NCBI GenBank assembly: GCA_007115705.1
Contig: QXEO01000382.1
Span: 6,539,318-6,603,317 of the forward strand
DNA length: 64,000 nt
From: Dactylis glomerata
Lineage: Eukaryota > Streptophyta > Magnoliopsida > Poales > Poaceae
Direction of reading: 5' to 3'
Part shown: in pieces, positions 47,268-58,298 of the stretch
Position numbering within the stretch: the first letter of the stretch is position 1
Layout of the letters: every line of letters starts with the position of its first letter
The notes under the pieces: generated by a model
Told to the model about the DNA's origin: nothing
What the model saw: only the letters and a program-made list of their open reading frames with translations
Databases searched by the model: none
Program-made: the position numbers and the translations under genes

Positions 47268-47376
47268 GCACTGCATAGCTGCATGAGTTTTATATACACA
47301 GCCGACACCTGGGTGAGTAGTGCAATGTGCAGAAAGGTTCAGGCTTAGATAGCAGCAGCAGACTAGCGGTACAGCC

Positions 47377-49335
47377 ATGGCCACCGAGAACTACGACCCG
47401 TGCTACCCGGACCAGCCGGTGGTGCACCGGTACCTCCCCGTGTGGGCCAAGCTGCCGGCGTTCGGCGCCAAGCCGGCATTCATCTGGGCCGACGATGACA
47501 CTGCCACCGGCGGCATGAAGTACATTGCGCTCACGTACTCGCAGCTGGACGCCGCGGTGGAGCGCATGGCGTCGGGGCTCCTCGGCACGGTCCGGCGAGG
47601 CGACACCGTGCTCGTGCTCGCCTCCCCGGGGCTCCGCCTCGTCAAGCTCCTTTTTGCGTGCCAGCGGGCCGGGCTTACGGCGGTGCCCGTCATTCCGCCC
47701 AACCCGTCCAGGCCCGGTCCGGCGCACGCGCACCTGCTGCGCGCCGTGTCGCAGACGAGGCCTAGCGCCGCCGTCGCCGACGCGCGCTACGTCGCCGCCA
47801 TCGCCGGCGCGTCGGGCAGGATCGCCCCAGCGCTGAGCGCCTTGCGCTGGCTGTCCGTCGAGGACGTGGAGGGAGGAGAGGCTAGTGTGCTGTCCGTCAT
47901 GGCCGGGCACACGGGCTGCGGGCCAGACGATGCGTACCTGATTCAGTACACGTCCGGCGCGACGGGCGTCCCGAAGCCCGTGGTGGTCACGGCCGGATCG
48001 GCGGCCCACAACGTACGAGCCGCGAGGAGGGCCTACGACCTGGGCCCGGGCAGCATGATTGTGTCATGGCTGCCGCAGTACCACGACTGCGGCCTCATGT
48101 TCCTCCTCCTCACCATCGTCTCCGGCGCCACATGCGTGCTCGCCTCTCCCGATGCATTCCTCCGCCGCCCGCGCCTCTGGCTGGAGCTCATCTCCGAGTT
48201 CAGGGCGACGTGCACGCCCGTGCCATCGTTCACACTGCCTCTAGTGCTCAGGCGCGGCGGCCGCTCGGCGTCGGCGCACGGACAACAGCGACCGGTGCAG
48301 CTCGGAAGCCTGCGGAACCTGATCCTGATAAACGAGCCGATCTACAAGGCGTGCGTGGACGAGTTCGTGGAGGAGTTCAGCCGCGACGGACTGCACGCGG
48401 GGTCCATCTCGCCGTCGTACGGCCTTGCCGAGAACTGTACGTTCGTGTCCACGGCGTGGCGGAGCACCAGCAGGCGCGCGGGAGACCTCCCGTCGTACAA
48501 GAAGCTTCTGCCATCGGCGAGGCTTTCGCCGTCCATGGCGCACGAAGCACCGGAGATCGAGATCGCCGTGGTGAACGAGGAGAGCGGCGAGCCGGTGGCG
48601 GACGGCGTCGAGGGGGAGGTGTGGGTGTCATCGCCGAGCAACGCGTCGGGTTATCTTGGCCATCCGTCGGCGAGCCTCAAGGCGTTTTGCGCGAGGGTGC
48701 CGGGGACGGCCGGGTCATCGTGCTTCGTGCGCACGGGCGACCGCGGCGTGATCACGGGGGCAGAGCGGTACCTGTACATTGTCGGCCGGGGCGTTGACGT
48801 TGTCACCGTACCACTGAAAAACGGCGGGGCGCGCCGAGTGCACGCGCACTACATCGAGACGGCGGCATTCGGCAGCGCGCCGGACCTCCTGAGAGGCGGC
48901 TGCATCGCCGCTTTCACCGCGCCAGCGATAGCGTCACCCGAGCAAATGTGCGTCGTCGCGGAGCTGCAGAAGGGCGGCGGCCGTGGTGATCACAGAGGTC
49001 TCTGCGACCGCATAAGGCGAGCATTGTGGGAGGCGGAAGGTGTGAGGGTTGGGAGGGTAATGTTAGTGGAAGCCGGCGAGGTGCCGAAGACCACATCGGG
49101 GAAGGTGCGCCGTGGGGCGGCGAGACAGAAGCTGATCGCCGGTAAGTTCCCGGTTCTGTTCGAGGCACTGTACGAGGATGGTGATGGCCAGGGGCCAGTG
49201 CGTGAGGTGGGTAATGAGGGGGAAATGGAGGAAAGGTGTGCGGCGAGCTGGGTGGCAGGGGAGGGTGGGGCTCCCGCCATGGCCACAGCGTTTGGGAGTG
49301 CAAGTGACAGTCTTCGCGCGCGATCGTTTCTTTGA
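47377..49335 (+). CDS. AMP-forming acyl-activating enzyme, fatty acyl-AMP ligase-like
   Basis: Single exon, 652 residues, ANL adenylate-forming superfamily. It should activate a carboxylic acid, probably an acyl chain, to acyl-AMP. Motifs are the P-loop-like YTSGATGVPKP (191-201), WLPQYHDCGL (231-240, the WLPxxHDxGL form seen in FAAL enzymes), YGLAE (348-352), RTGD (452-455), GR (470-471) and the C-terminal catalytic lysine motif PKTTSGK (570-576). Oddities are Pro instead of Gly at the end of the P-loop, and an aberrant hinge region (VGRGVDVVTV) with extra residues before HYIE. There is no carrier-protein domain and no signal peptide. FAAL versus acyl-CoA ligase activity cannot be decided from motifs alone. 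It is very GC-rich, with no breaks. A TATA box is upstream. Confidence 0.85.
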   Translation: MATENYDPCYPDQPVVHRYLPVWAKLPAFGAKPAFIWADDDTATGGMKYIALTYSQLDAAVERMASGLLGTVRRGDTVLVLASPGLRLVKLLFACQRAGLTAVPVIPPNPSRPGPAHAHLLRAVSQTRPSAAVADARYVAAIAGASGRIAPALSALRWLSVEDVEGGEASVLSVMAGHTGCGPDDAYLIQYTSGATGVPKPVVVTAGSAAHNVRAARRAYDLGPGSMIVSWLPQYHDCGLMFLLLTIVSGATCVLASPDAFLRRPRLWLELISEFRATCTPVPSFTLPLVLRRGGRSASAHGQQRPVQLGSLRNLILINEPIYKACVDEFVEEFSRDGLHAGSISPSYGLAENCTFVSTAWRSTSRRAGDLPSYKKLLPSARLSPSMAHEAPEIEIAVVNEESGEPVADGVEGEVWVSSPSNASGYLGHPSASLKAFCARVPGTAGSSCFVRTGDRGVITGAERYLYIVGRGVDVVTVPLKNGGARRVHAHYIETAAFGSAPDLLRGGCIAAFTAPAIASPEQMCVVAELQKGGGRGDHRGLCDRIRRALWEAEGVRVGRVMLVEAGEVPKTTSGKVRRGAARQKLIAGKFPVLFEALYEDGDGQGPVREVGNEGEMEERCAASWVAGEGGAPAMATAFGSASDSLRARSFL

Positions 49336-50396
49336 TGGATCATTTGGTTGAAGGCAATTGAACGGCCTTTCATCCATCGACGTAGAGGCCAGGTTTTTCC
49401 CTTTTCTAGATAATATAAAGAGAATTGGAAAGAGATAAGTTAAGAGTTGTGAGATAATATGAAGTTATGTTACTACGAAGTTTTTGAGATATCTACGAGC
49501 TTCTCTTTTTTTAAACCAAGGTAAAAGCTTTGTGTTATCTAGTACTCTATTAGTTAAGAAGGTACCCACTTAATTACCAAAAAACCGGACGAAAATTATA
49601 CAACAATATCAACACCACGGTGTCATACCCACGCTCGTCACAGGGCCAAGCTCATGCAAGACCTAGGAAGAACCAAAGCCAAACTCGAAAAACCACTATG
49701 TCAAACATCCGATCTTTCACCATGGCTTGAGAGGAGACGCTATAACTGCTATGGGAGGAGCAGACAGGGGAAACTCAAACACAGAGGAAGAAACCAACCC
49801 TCCGATAGGCCCTCAAAACTACAAAGTTTGGGCCGCTGTTCGGACATCCAGCTACTCCGCCACACCTAGCTGACTGCCAACACCACCTTCCGGAACTGCC
49901 ATCCCGACATACCACCGCTCACACTCGAGCCACGACACCACACGACATAGTTACCCACAACCCAAGTTGCACAGGGCAAACCGCTTACAGACCACGACCG
50001 ACCTAAAAGTCCCAACCTAAAAGTCAAACCGCCTCCTTTGAGACGAGTCGACAAACCCGACAACCTCGCCGCACTAACGACACAAAATTGTCACCCTTGG
50101 CCCCGCAAACGCGATGCTTCTCCCCATGAAGAAGCTGCTTGCCAAGATTCCCGAGGCCGATGTCTCGGTATGCAATCAGCATCTGTCCGGATCTGCCGCC
50201 CTAACGTACACCACCCTGATCACAAGAGATAACCACACAATAGTCGAATGCAAACTCTTCAAGGCGATGCCCTCAAGGAGGTAGCGACGTAGACGCACCC
50301 ATCTTCCTCCGACCTTGCTACTTTAGTCAGAGGAGAGATGATGCACTCGCTAATCAAGAAAGTGAGAGGATGGAGAAGGGGAGTAGGCAAGAAATG
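49336..50396 (-). mobile_element. Probable LINE 3'-tail fragment
   Basis: On the minus strand the segment ending at 49506-49512 has AACACAAAGCTTTTACCTTGG followed by TTTAAAAAAA. This resembles the A-rich 3' end of grass LINEs, and the body extends rightward without coding frames. No TSD was resolved. 49336-49505 is the 3' flank of the acyl-activating enzyme gene. Confidence 0.45.
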
Positions 50397-50492
50397 TTTT
50401 TTTAAACAGAGGCAAAAGCTTTGCCTCAATTTATTAATTAAGAAGAAGAGAATTGCCCAGTTAATTAATAGAAAATCGGGCAAAAACCGTTA
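50397..50492 (-). mobile_element. Second LINE-type 3' end
   Basis: The minus strand reads TTGAGGCAAAGCTTTTGCCT, then CTGTTTAAAAAAA. This is the GCAAAGCTTTTGC-type palindromic tail plus A-run common at LINE 3' ends in grasses. Only about 95 bp is recognisable before the MITE. Confidence 0.5.
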
Positions 50493-50727
50493 CTCCCTCC
50501 ATACCAGATTATTGGGCAATTATTTATTTTAAGACAAACTTTAACTATTAATTTAAGTCAACAAAATATGAGATATTTAATATAAAAATTATACCATTGG
50601 AAAGTTCTTTTGAATATGAATCCAATTATATAATTTTTATATAATATATCTTATATTTTATTAACTAAAATTAAAAGTCAAAGTTTGTCTCGAAGTTCGT
50701 AATTGTCCTATAATCCGGTATGGAGGG
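50493..50727. mobile_element. Stowaway-type MITE
   Basis: Begins CTCCCTCCATACC and ends GGTATGGAGGG. The arms pair imperfectly over more than 80 bp each (CCAGATTATTGG against CCTATAATCCGG, and GACAAACTTT against AAAGTTTGTC). TA precedes the left end. It abuts the LTR of element E. Confidence 0.85.
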
Positions 50728-51061
50728 TGACAAGGGTATAGATGATAGAGCCCGTCAGTTGAGTACCCCTGAGGCCCGTTAAGTTAGGCCCAATTGTAAA
50801 GCTAGTCGAAATACGAGTTCATGTCGTATGTCGATATTGTAATCTGTATCGGATCCCTCCCGATCCTCGGGACCTGGCCACCTATATATAGGGGCCCAGA
50901 GAGGACGGTGAGGGACAGATTGAAAGCAAGCCAAGTTTACACCCACGTTTACTTTTGATACGCACCTTGTTTGACTTATTTTACCTTCGAGTTCATCTGA
51001 TGCCCTATCTCCCAGATCCTAAGTCCTTCATCTAGGGCATTTGTCGAGTTAACCCTCGTCA
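50728..51061 (+). repeat. Element E 5' LTR
   Basis: Starts TGACAAGGG and ends CCCTCGTCA, with inverted TGAC/GTCA tips. It holds a TATATATA box at about 50883-50891. A TGGTGCCGACCATGGGG primer-like site begins at 51064-51065. No second LTR is in the window, so the left border rests on the TG tip and on the end of the adjacent MITE. Confidence 0.7.
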
Positions 51062-51074
51062 ATTGGTGCCGACC

Positions 51075-54000
51075 ATGGGGACTCTGGGCGTTGGAATCAT
51101 GAATTCGACGGCTTTTTTGCTTTTAGCCAACAGCAGTCCAGAAATCGACGAAATCCAGATACCTGTCGGAACCGTCGATTTTCAACCTCACCAGTCAAGT
51201 TTCACGCAAGTATTCAAAAGCATGGATCAGGATATGGATCTGACGTTCGGAAGTCTAAACTTTCGCGTCGGACCGTTGGGTTCGATTCGCCTTTCAGATC
51301 CGGCGAAACCGGGTCCGTCGGCAAGCAAGTCCAAGACAGAAGCAACGTCAGAATCGTCAGAATTGTCAGAGGGCTCTTCCAGCGAAGTAAATTCGCCGGT
51401 CAGCTTCATGGAAATAGAAACAGAAAAAAGAAAATTCGCAGAAGGCGACGAAACCACGGGAAACTTTGACTTAGAAGTACAACTCGAAGATCTGATGATC
51501 AGCTATGATGACACTTCAGATAAATCAACAGACACCTGGAAGACAGGGTTAGAGCTTCATGAGGATGAAAGTTCAATCTTCTCAAGCTTCGATAGTAAGT
51601 TCGATAATCGATACCAAGTACTCGCTATTACAGAGGACAACTCAGAAGAGCTCGACGAAAATAACAATCCAGTGCTCAGCCCAGCAAACATAAACAAGGG
51701 GGCAAACCACCTGGCAGAAGGAGAAACTACAGACTCCCTGGCAAATCGAGAAAAAGTTCGACTATCAGTCATGAATGGAGGACAATCAAAATAGTTGTGG
51801 AGCACTGCACGCTAATACCAAATAATGCTAGCAATAATATGCTTTTGGGGTACCACTACGCCTTAAGACAGCAATCGAAGCAATTAGCAAAGGAAAGGAT
51901 TGAAATATAGAAGAGAAAAGACTCAGCCATTGCAGCAAGCGACGCTGCTCGCAGAGCACGTAGCGACGCATCATACACAAACGGCAAAAGGCATCGTCGG
52001 CACGGATCAAGGTTCGAAAACCTCGAGTATTCAGAAAGGCAAAGCCTCTCCAAAAACCTAGACTCGTCCTTCCTATCGGTCGACGAGCAAGGAAACATTA
52101 TACCAAAGACTCCTGAAGCAGCACTGGTGGCAGCTCAAGCATACCTACATACAACGCGACCAAATCCAGGAGACCCAAGGGAACATATGCACCGGGCAGC
52201 ACTAAATGGATTGAAGATGGTAGGCAACAAATTATCAGCAAAAGAAGAGGAGGCATATCGCAACAAAGGAACCCATAAGCCAAGATCACCACACCGTCAC
52301 AACAGTCATCGGCACAGAAGCGGCAGTCGACAATCTAGAACACCATCACTAGGGCGACACAAAAGCCCGAAGCACGGAGGAACCCGAAGATCCAGGTCTC
52401 CAAACAAGACGTACGATTACGAAGACGACGAAAAGAAGATGGGGGCATCATGCTTTACCCACAGGGTTCACACCACGCCAGTACCCAAAGGTTTCAAACT
52501 ACCCCATGACCAGCAAAAGTACGATGGATCCCAGGAGCCACAGTCATGGCTCTCGGATTATCTGCAAGCATTAAAAATATTGGGAGGAACCAAGGAAACA
52601 GCTATGCAAAGTTTGCAATTACACCTCACCGGCGTGACAAGGTCATGGTTGAGCAAATTAGAAAATGAAACAATTGGAAGCTGGGAAGAGCTCACAAAGC
52701 AATTCATGAGTAACTTCAAGTCGACATATAAGCGGCCAGCATCCATAGAAGAAGTCAAAGCCTGCGTACAGTAACGCAGTGAGACATTAAGGGCGTATAT
52801 CCAAAGATGGAGCATCATCAAAAATTCGGCAGTCGAAGTTTCAGACGAAAGAGCAATAGATGCATTCATAGTTGGGTTAAGGCGAGGAGACCTAGTCGAA
52901 GAGATGGGCAGAATCAAGCCGAAAACAGTATCAGACTTAATGGATATAGCAAACAGATTTGCAGATGGAGAAGATGCGTGCAACAACAAACATACACGAT
53001 CGCCAGAAGATGATAGAGGAAACAGATATGGAGGCCAAAGGAGGAGATCCCGCAATTACGATAACTATGGCTCTCACAGCCAAGTAGCCGCAGGGTACAA
53101 GGATAATAGCTACCAAGGGAACGACCGTAAAAGCTCAGGATATCATAGCTACGGAAAAGAAGACTACAAAAAGTTTCAGACAAGAGAATCCAGAGAGTAC
53201 AACCCATCGCCAGAAGATATGCTAAACGGACCATGTCATATACACTTTGCGTTCGTTGATGGGAAACGAGTATCTAGACACACGATGAAAGATTGCACAA
53301 CGTTCTTGAAACTACAGGAAGCAGCACTAAACAAGCAAGCTGAAGCAAAACGGCAGGGATACAAAGGAAACACAAGCAACGCGCCTGCAAATCAACAAGG
53401 AAACAATGGAGTTCCTCAAGGTCAAGACCAGCCGAACCAGGGACGCGACGACGATGAAGGATATGTTCCATCTAAAGGGCATATCACAGCAATGATACAA
53501 CCAGTGCCCAAGTCGAACAAAGAAGAGAAAAGCATAACTCGCCAAGTTAACCTCGTAGTAACTTCACCTCCAGCAATAACAGAGTATCTGCACTGGTCAG
53601 AGCAACCCATAGAATTCAGCAGAGATGATCACCCTATAACAGTACCTCGGCCAGGAAACACACCTCTGGTACTTAAAGCCCAAATTGGAACATACGACAT
53701 CGACAGAGTATTCATGGATGCAGGAAGTGGAATAAATCTGATCTACGCGAAAACTCTATGAGCAATGCACATTTTATTAGAGTTCCTGAAGCCAACTGAC
53801 TGTTCTTTCCACGGAATAGTCCCAGGGAGTGCAAACTATCCACTAGGTCGAATAGCAGTCAATGTTTGTTTCGGGAATCAACAAAACTACAAAAGAGAGA
53901 AGCTCGACTTTGAAGTCATGGACTGGCCATCACAATATCATGCGATCCTCGGGCGACCCGCGTTTTCGCGATTCATGGCAGTACCTCACTACACATACCT

Positions 54001-54226
54001 GGTACTAAAAATGTCAGGACCCAATGGAATTATCATAGTAAAAGGAAGCTTCGAGCTGTCGGATCTATGCGACAAGGAATTCCACAAGATGGCCCAAAAC
54101 TTCGGCATGATGGTAAGCTACAGAGAACCCAACTACAAGGCAAAAAGTGCGACTACAGGAGTCACACAGCAACCCGAAGGACACCCAGCAGAGCCAGAAG
54201 TGAAGAAACACGGGTACAACCGTTAG
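51075..54226 (+). pseudogene. Element E gag-protease pseudogene
   Basis: The ATG at 51075 opens an acidic Ser-rich N-terminal frame to 51794. The reading continues in another frame through a stop near 51908 into an Arg/Ser-rich segment. A gag core follows (YDGSQEPQSWLSDYLQAL, WEELTKQFMSNFK, and after the stop LRAYIQRWSIIKN). A protease domain comes next (FMDAGSGINLIYAKTL at 53707-53758, then ILGRPAFSRFM near 53950). In-frame stops lie at 52772-52774 and 53759-53761. The protein would be gag and aspartic protease only. The stops and frame change make it inactive. Confidence 0.82.
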
Positions 54227-54584
54227 AACAAGAGAAACCTACAGGAGAAGAAGAGAAGACTCAGGCGACATAGGCGACAAAAAGAACAAAAACTAGAGTA
54301 GAAAAATAAGGATGTAAAAGCCACGAGCTAATCCAGGGCAATGCCCTCTAGATCCAGAACATAGGTCATTGGCCAGATCTCTTGGGACATCCCATGTATC
54401 TTACATTATAAGTATAAATAAAGACAAAGTTCCTCCTGTTTGAGTTTACATGTCTTTAAATAAAATTGCGGTAAACGCACCAACAACGGAACAAGCAAAA
54501 CGCCTTGAGAACAAAACAAAGCTTCTGACAAAAGGATCCAGAAACAAAAACTCTCGCATTCTATACACAAAAAGTATACAAACT
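54227..54584. other. Element E spacer between convergent genes
   Basis: AT-rich, no frame. It separates the plus-strand gag-protease from the minus-strand antisense gene, so it probably holds the 3' ends of both transcripts. Confidence 0.45.
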
Positions 54585-56047
54585 TCACAGCAATGGCTGA
54601 TCAGAATCATCTATGCCCAAAGGATCTAAGTAATGATGCTCGCGGAAAAACGCGTCATCCTCTCGAAGTAACCTAGCTATGAGCCTCCTTGCTGGTTGAA
54701 GGGTAGCATCCATATGGACTCGCAACCTAGCTCCCCCTGGAGGCATACTTAGTGACATGGAACTATAATTAAGCCTTGGATACCACTTACGTGTCCAACC
54801 AAGAGCAAAATTGGCGCCAGCCACTAAGTTTAGCTCTATCAGTCGATGAATTCGCTGACTAGATCTAAAAACATCGAGTAGCTGCGGAAAGCTTCCAGGA
54901 AGAGGATTGCGAGGGAGCTTGACAGAATACATGGTAGTCAAAGATCTTCGACAACCATCAACAGCTTCTCCAATGTGCTGAGCACGATCTTGAAGAAGCA
55001 CAATAGCACGACGGCGCTGGGGATCAGACCACAAACTTTTGACTCCCTCCGATGATTTCTCGAGAGCCGCGATTCGTTCAGAAACCCGACGTGTCTCACC
55101 AACAAAGTTCAAGCAAGTGCCTGCGATAATGAGAAGCTATTAGCCACCAATAATGGAGTAAAAAGGAAAAAGAGGAAGGTTGCAAGGAACCTTACATCGC
55201 AACATCTCACAAACAGATTCAACAATACCAACAAGAAAGGAGTCGCATTCTTCAAGATGCACAATTTTGGCCGTCAGACCCGACACCTTATCCTCGAGTA
55301 TGGATATCTGTTTCATAAAGCCGCAAGATTTGCTGGCCTTGTCCATAGCCATCTGCGCCTGGCGCTTCATCAAGGATAAACGGCCTTCAAGGTCCGAAAT
55401 TCTCAACAAATACTCAGTAAATCGACAAGAAGGATGAGGAGGCGAAGAAGCTCCGGAGTCGAAAATATTGGCGGGAGATGAAGCCCGATCATGACCCGAC
55501 GACCCACCAGCATGCATAGGCTGGAAGCCAAAAGAAAGAAAAAGATAGCATCTCAGAAACTAAATCAAGCACGACATTTCACAAAGGAAGAATATTTACA
55601 AAGAGCACAAGTCCTCTGACTAGTTCTCGGGAAAAATGTGACTAAAGTTCACTACAACAAAATAAACGAAGATTACAAAGGAAGACTAAGTCTACGCCAC
55701 CTCAGCCTCAGGGTCCGCAGCAGCAGTAGGCGTGGAAGAGGTAGCACCAGTGTTGGGAGGAGGCATCGACGCACTTGTCGATGGAGTCGAAGAAACTGGT
55801 GTAGAAGAGGTCGTCAAAGCTGCTGAAGGAGAAACAATATACATGATGCCTGGCACGTACTTCTTCGCCTTCTCGAAGAAACTCCGCAGCTCTGAAAGAG
55901 GTCGACCGCAGGAAGAGCTCACCTTCTCCCAGTCGACCTCCTCGGCATGCGCATAGGTAAGTGCAATGGCCCCCTCCACGCCTCGCTTCACAGAGCGGCT
56001 CTTCATCAGCAGGATTGGATCTTCGGGGGTGTCTGATGCGGCACTGT
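54585..56047 (-). CDS. Element E antisense spliced ORF, 5'-truncated
   Basis: Minus-strand exons inferred at 55701-56047 (partial), 55196-55520 and 54585-55120, with GT/AG ends and matching phases (0, then 1). The joined frame is open from the left edge of D to the stop at 54585. The second and third exons encode a coiled-coil segment (ISDLEGRLSLMKRQAQMAMD, then VSERIAALEKS). A C-terminal region follows (LVAGANFALGWTRKWYPRLN, LQPARRLIARLL). No enzyme motif is visible. The layout matches the extra antisense ORFs known in some Tat-lineage plant Gypsy elements. The function is unknown, and the 5' part is removed by insertion of D. The exon 1-2 link is inferred from splice sites alone. Confidence 0.55.
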
Positions 56048-56462
56048 GTTGATGATGTAAGTCACCGTCTAGTTAGGAACCCCAAGAGGAAGGTATGATG
56101 AGCACATCAGTAAGTTTTTCCCTCAGTAAGAAACCAAGGTTTATCAAATCTAGGAAAAAGCCAAACTCCAGAAGGTGATGCTTTCTAGCTTAGTGACACT
56201 CCAACAAGGGCGCCGTTAACGATACTTGTTAGCACCTCTTCAACTAGTAGCAACGTGGAACCTGCACACAACACAACCAAATACTTTGCTTCCAACTTAC
56301 GATGAGGTTGTCAATCTCACCGGTTTGCTGTAAACAAAGGTATGAGCGTATTGAGTGGAAAGCAATAGTAGTATGCGAGAAAGTAAACAATGCAAGTAAA
56401 GTAAACAGGTGATAGCAATATAAAGGAAATTAGACCGGGGTCCACAGTTCACTAGTGGTGTC
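56048..56462 (-). mobile_element. LTR fragment D, left part
   Basis: Resembles the plus-strand beginning of the element B LTR and the reversed end of the element C LTR (AGGAACCCCAAGAGGAAGGTATGATGAG, shared in part). It is a minus-oriented LTR of a related Gypsy. It is cut by element C at GTGTC (56458-56462) and resumes at 63827. The exact left border is uncertain by a few bases. Confidence 0.75.
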
Positions 56463-58105
56463 TGATACGTCCAAAACGTATCTATAATTTTTGATGCTCC
56501 ATGCTTGTTTTTACACCACTTGCTTAGTGTTTCATTACACTTCGTGGCACTTTTATACATTCTCTGGAACTAACCTATTAACAAGTCGCCACAGTGCCAG
56601 TTCCCTATTTTCTGCTGTTTTTGTGTTTTAGAAAAGTTACACAGGAAATATTCTCGAAATTGGACGAAACAAAAGCCGAACGTCCAGAAATTCACCGAAG
56701 CTTCCAGAGAACCGAAGAAGAGACGGAGTGGGGCCACGAGGGCCCCACATAATAGGGCGGCGTGGCCTGGCCCCTGGCCGCGCCCCCTATGTGTGACGGT
56801 GCCTCGGCCCACTCCTGACGTTGCCCCTTCGCCTATAAAGACCCCTCGACGGGAAAAACCTAAGGACCCGATCACTTTTCCAGAACACATCGCGATCCGC
56901 CGCCGCCATCGACCCAAAGATCGGGAGGGTCCAGAAGCTCTTCCCGGCACCCTGCCAGAGAGGGGAATCACCACCGGAGGTCTTCTTCATCGCCATGCTT
57001 GCCTCCGGCGCGATGAGTGAGTAGTCTACCTTGGACTATGGGTCCATAGCAGTAGCTAGATGGTTGTTCTCTCCACCATGTGCTTCATGTTTAGATCTCA
57101 TGAGCTGCCTTACATGATTGTGATCACCGTTATGTAATTCTACATGTTGTGTTTATTGGGATCCGATGAATATTGGTGTTATGATTAAGTTGCTGTTCTA
57201 AAATTTATCTTATGCTATCTCTATGTTGTTTATGATCTTGCATGCTCTCCGTTGTTAGTAGCTATCATGACCGAGTACTTGCTAGTAACTCCAAGAGGGG
57301 GTATTTATGCTCGATAGTTGGGTTTATGCCTCTATTGAATCTGGGGGAGTGACAGAAACTTCTATGGTTGTAGATGTGCTGTTACCACTAGGGAGAAAAC
57401 AACATTCATGTGCTCGAGGGCATATGCTTTGTTTACATTACACAATTTGCTGAATGCAATTATCTGTTGTTCGCAACTTAATACTTGTGGAGTTCTCGGA
57501 TTGATTCGCCACAAGTGGATTACTAGTCATAGATGCAGTTGGATGGCGGTCTATGTATTTTGTTGTAATGCCCAGAGTAAATCGCATAGTGATCTTCTTG
57601 ACATATCACGTTATCTTTATTCTATCAATTGCCCAACTGTAATTTGTTTACCCAGCATGTGTTATTTATCTTATGGAGAGACACCACTAGTGAACTGTGG
57701 ACCCCGGTCCTATTTCCATCATATTGCTATCACCTATTTACTTTACTCGCACTGTTTACTTTACTTGCATATTACTACTATTTTCCACTCGATACGCTCA
57801 TACCCTTTATTTCAAGCAAACCGGTGAGATTGACAACCTCATCATAAGTTGGGAACAAAGTATTTGGTTGTGTTGTGTGCAGGTTCCACATTGCCGCTCG
57901 CAAAGCAAAGCCTGGATGAGGCGCCTTATAAATTGTCCGGAGCCGTCGCGAAGCTAGCAAGCATCACCTTCTGGAGTATTGACTTTTTCCTGGATGATAA
58001 AACCTTGGTTTCTTACTGAGGGAAACTTGCTGCTGTGCTCATCATACCTTCCTCTTGGGGTTCCCAATTGATCGGTCATTTTCATCATCACAACCGAAGC
58101 AATCA
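56463..58105 (+). repeat. Element C 5' LTR
   Basis: Starts TGATACGTCCAAAACG and ends CCGAAGCAATCA. Pairs with 62180-63821. Contains a CTATAAAGACC box near 56834 that may be the promoter TATA. Confidence 0.93.
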
Positions 58106-58116
58106 AACAATTTTTA

Positions 58117-58133
58117 TAGCGCCGTTGCCGGGG
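58117..58133 (+). promoter_or_regulatory. Element C primer-binding site, one mismatch
   Basis: TAGCGCCGTTGCCGGGG, 11 bases after the LTR. Elements A and B have TGGCGCC at the same place, so the second base is changed relative to the tRNA-Asp complement. Confidence 0.8.
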
Positions 58134-58298
58134 AAAAAGAAGACTTCTGCAAGGGGAGTTTCGCACGCACAGCCTTTACTTTGTTTTAAGTTTTGCTTTA
58201 TTTTATTTTACTTGCATCGCTTTATATCAAAAACACAAAAAAAATTAGTTTTCTTTATAGTTTATTTTACTTGTCTTGCTTTATCATGCTTTCTATCA

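Larger units (their letters stand above)
50728..56047 (+). mobile_element. Gypsy element E, degenerate, with antisense gene
   Basis: The left LTR (50728-51061) is followed by a TGG-starting primer site and a gag-protease region. The 3' part then carries a spliced gene on the opposite strand. No RT or integrase is recognisable between them. The right end is not seen because fragment D is inserted at about 56048. gag plus antisense ORF recalls the Tat-lineage plant Gypsy layout. Confidence 0.75.

Noticed and set aside
47290..48009. 239-codon minus-strand frame opposite the acyl-activating enzyme
   Set aside because: Shadow of third-position GC bias. No domain, and the sense strand is unambiguous.
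50114..50120. GCTTCTC as the second TSD copy for the LINE tail at 49506
   Set aside because: A 7-bp match can occur by chance, and nothing at that point marks a LINE 5' boundary.
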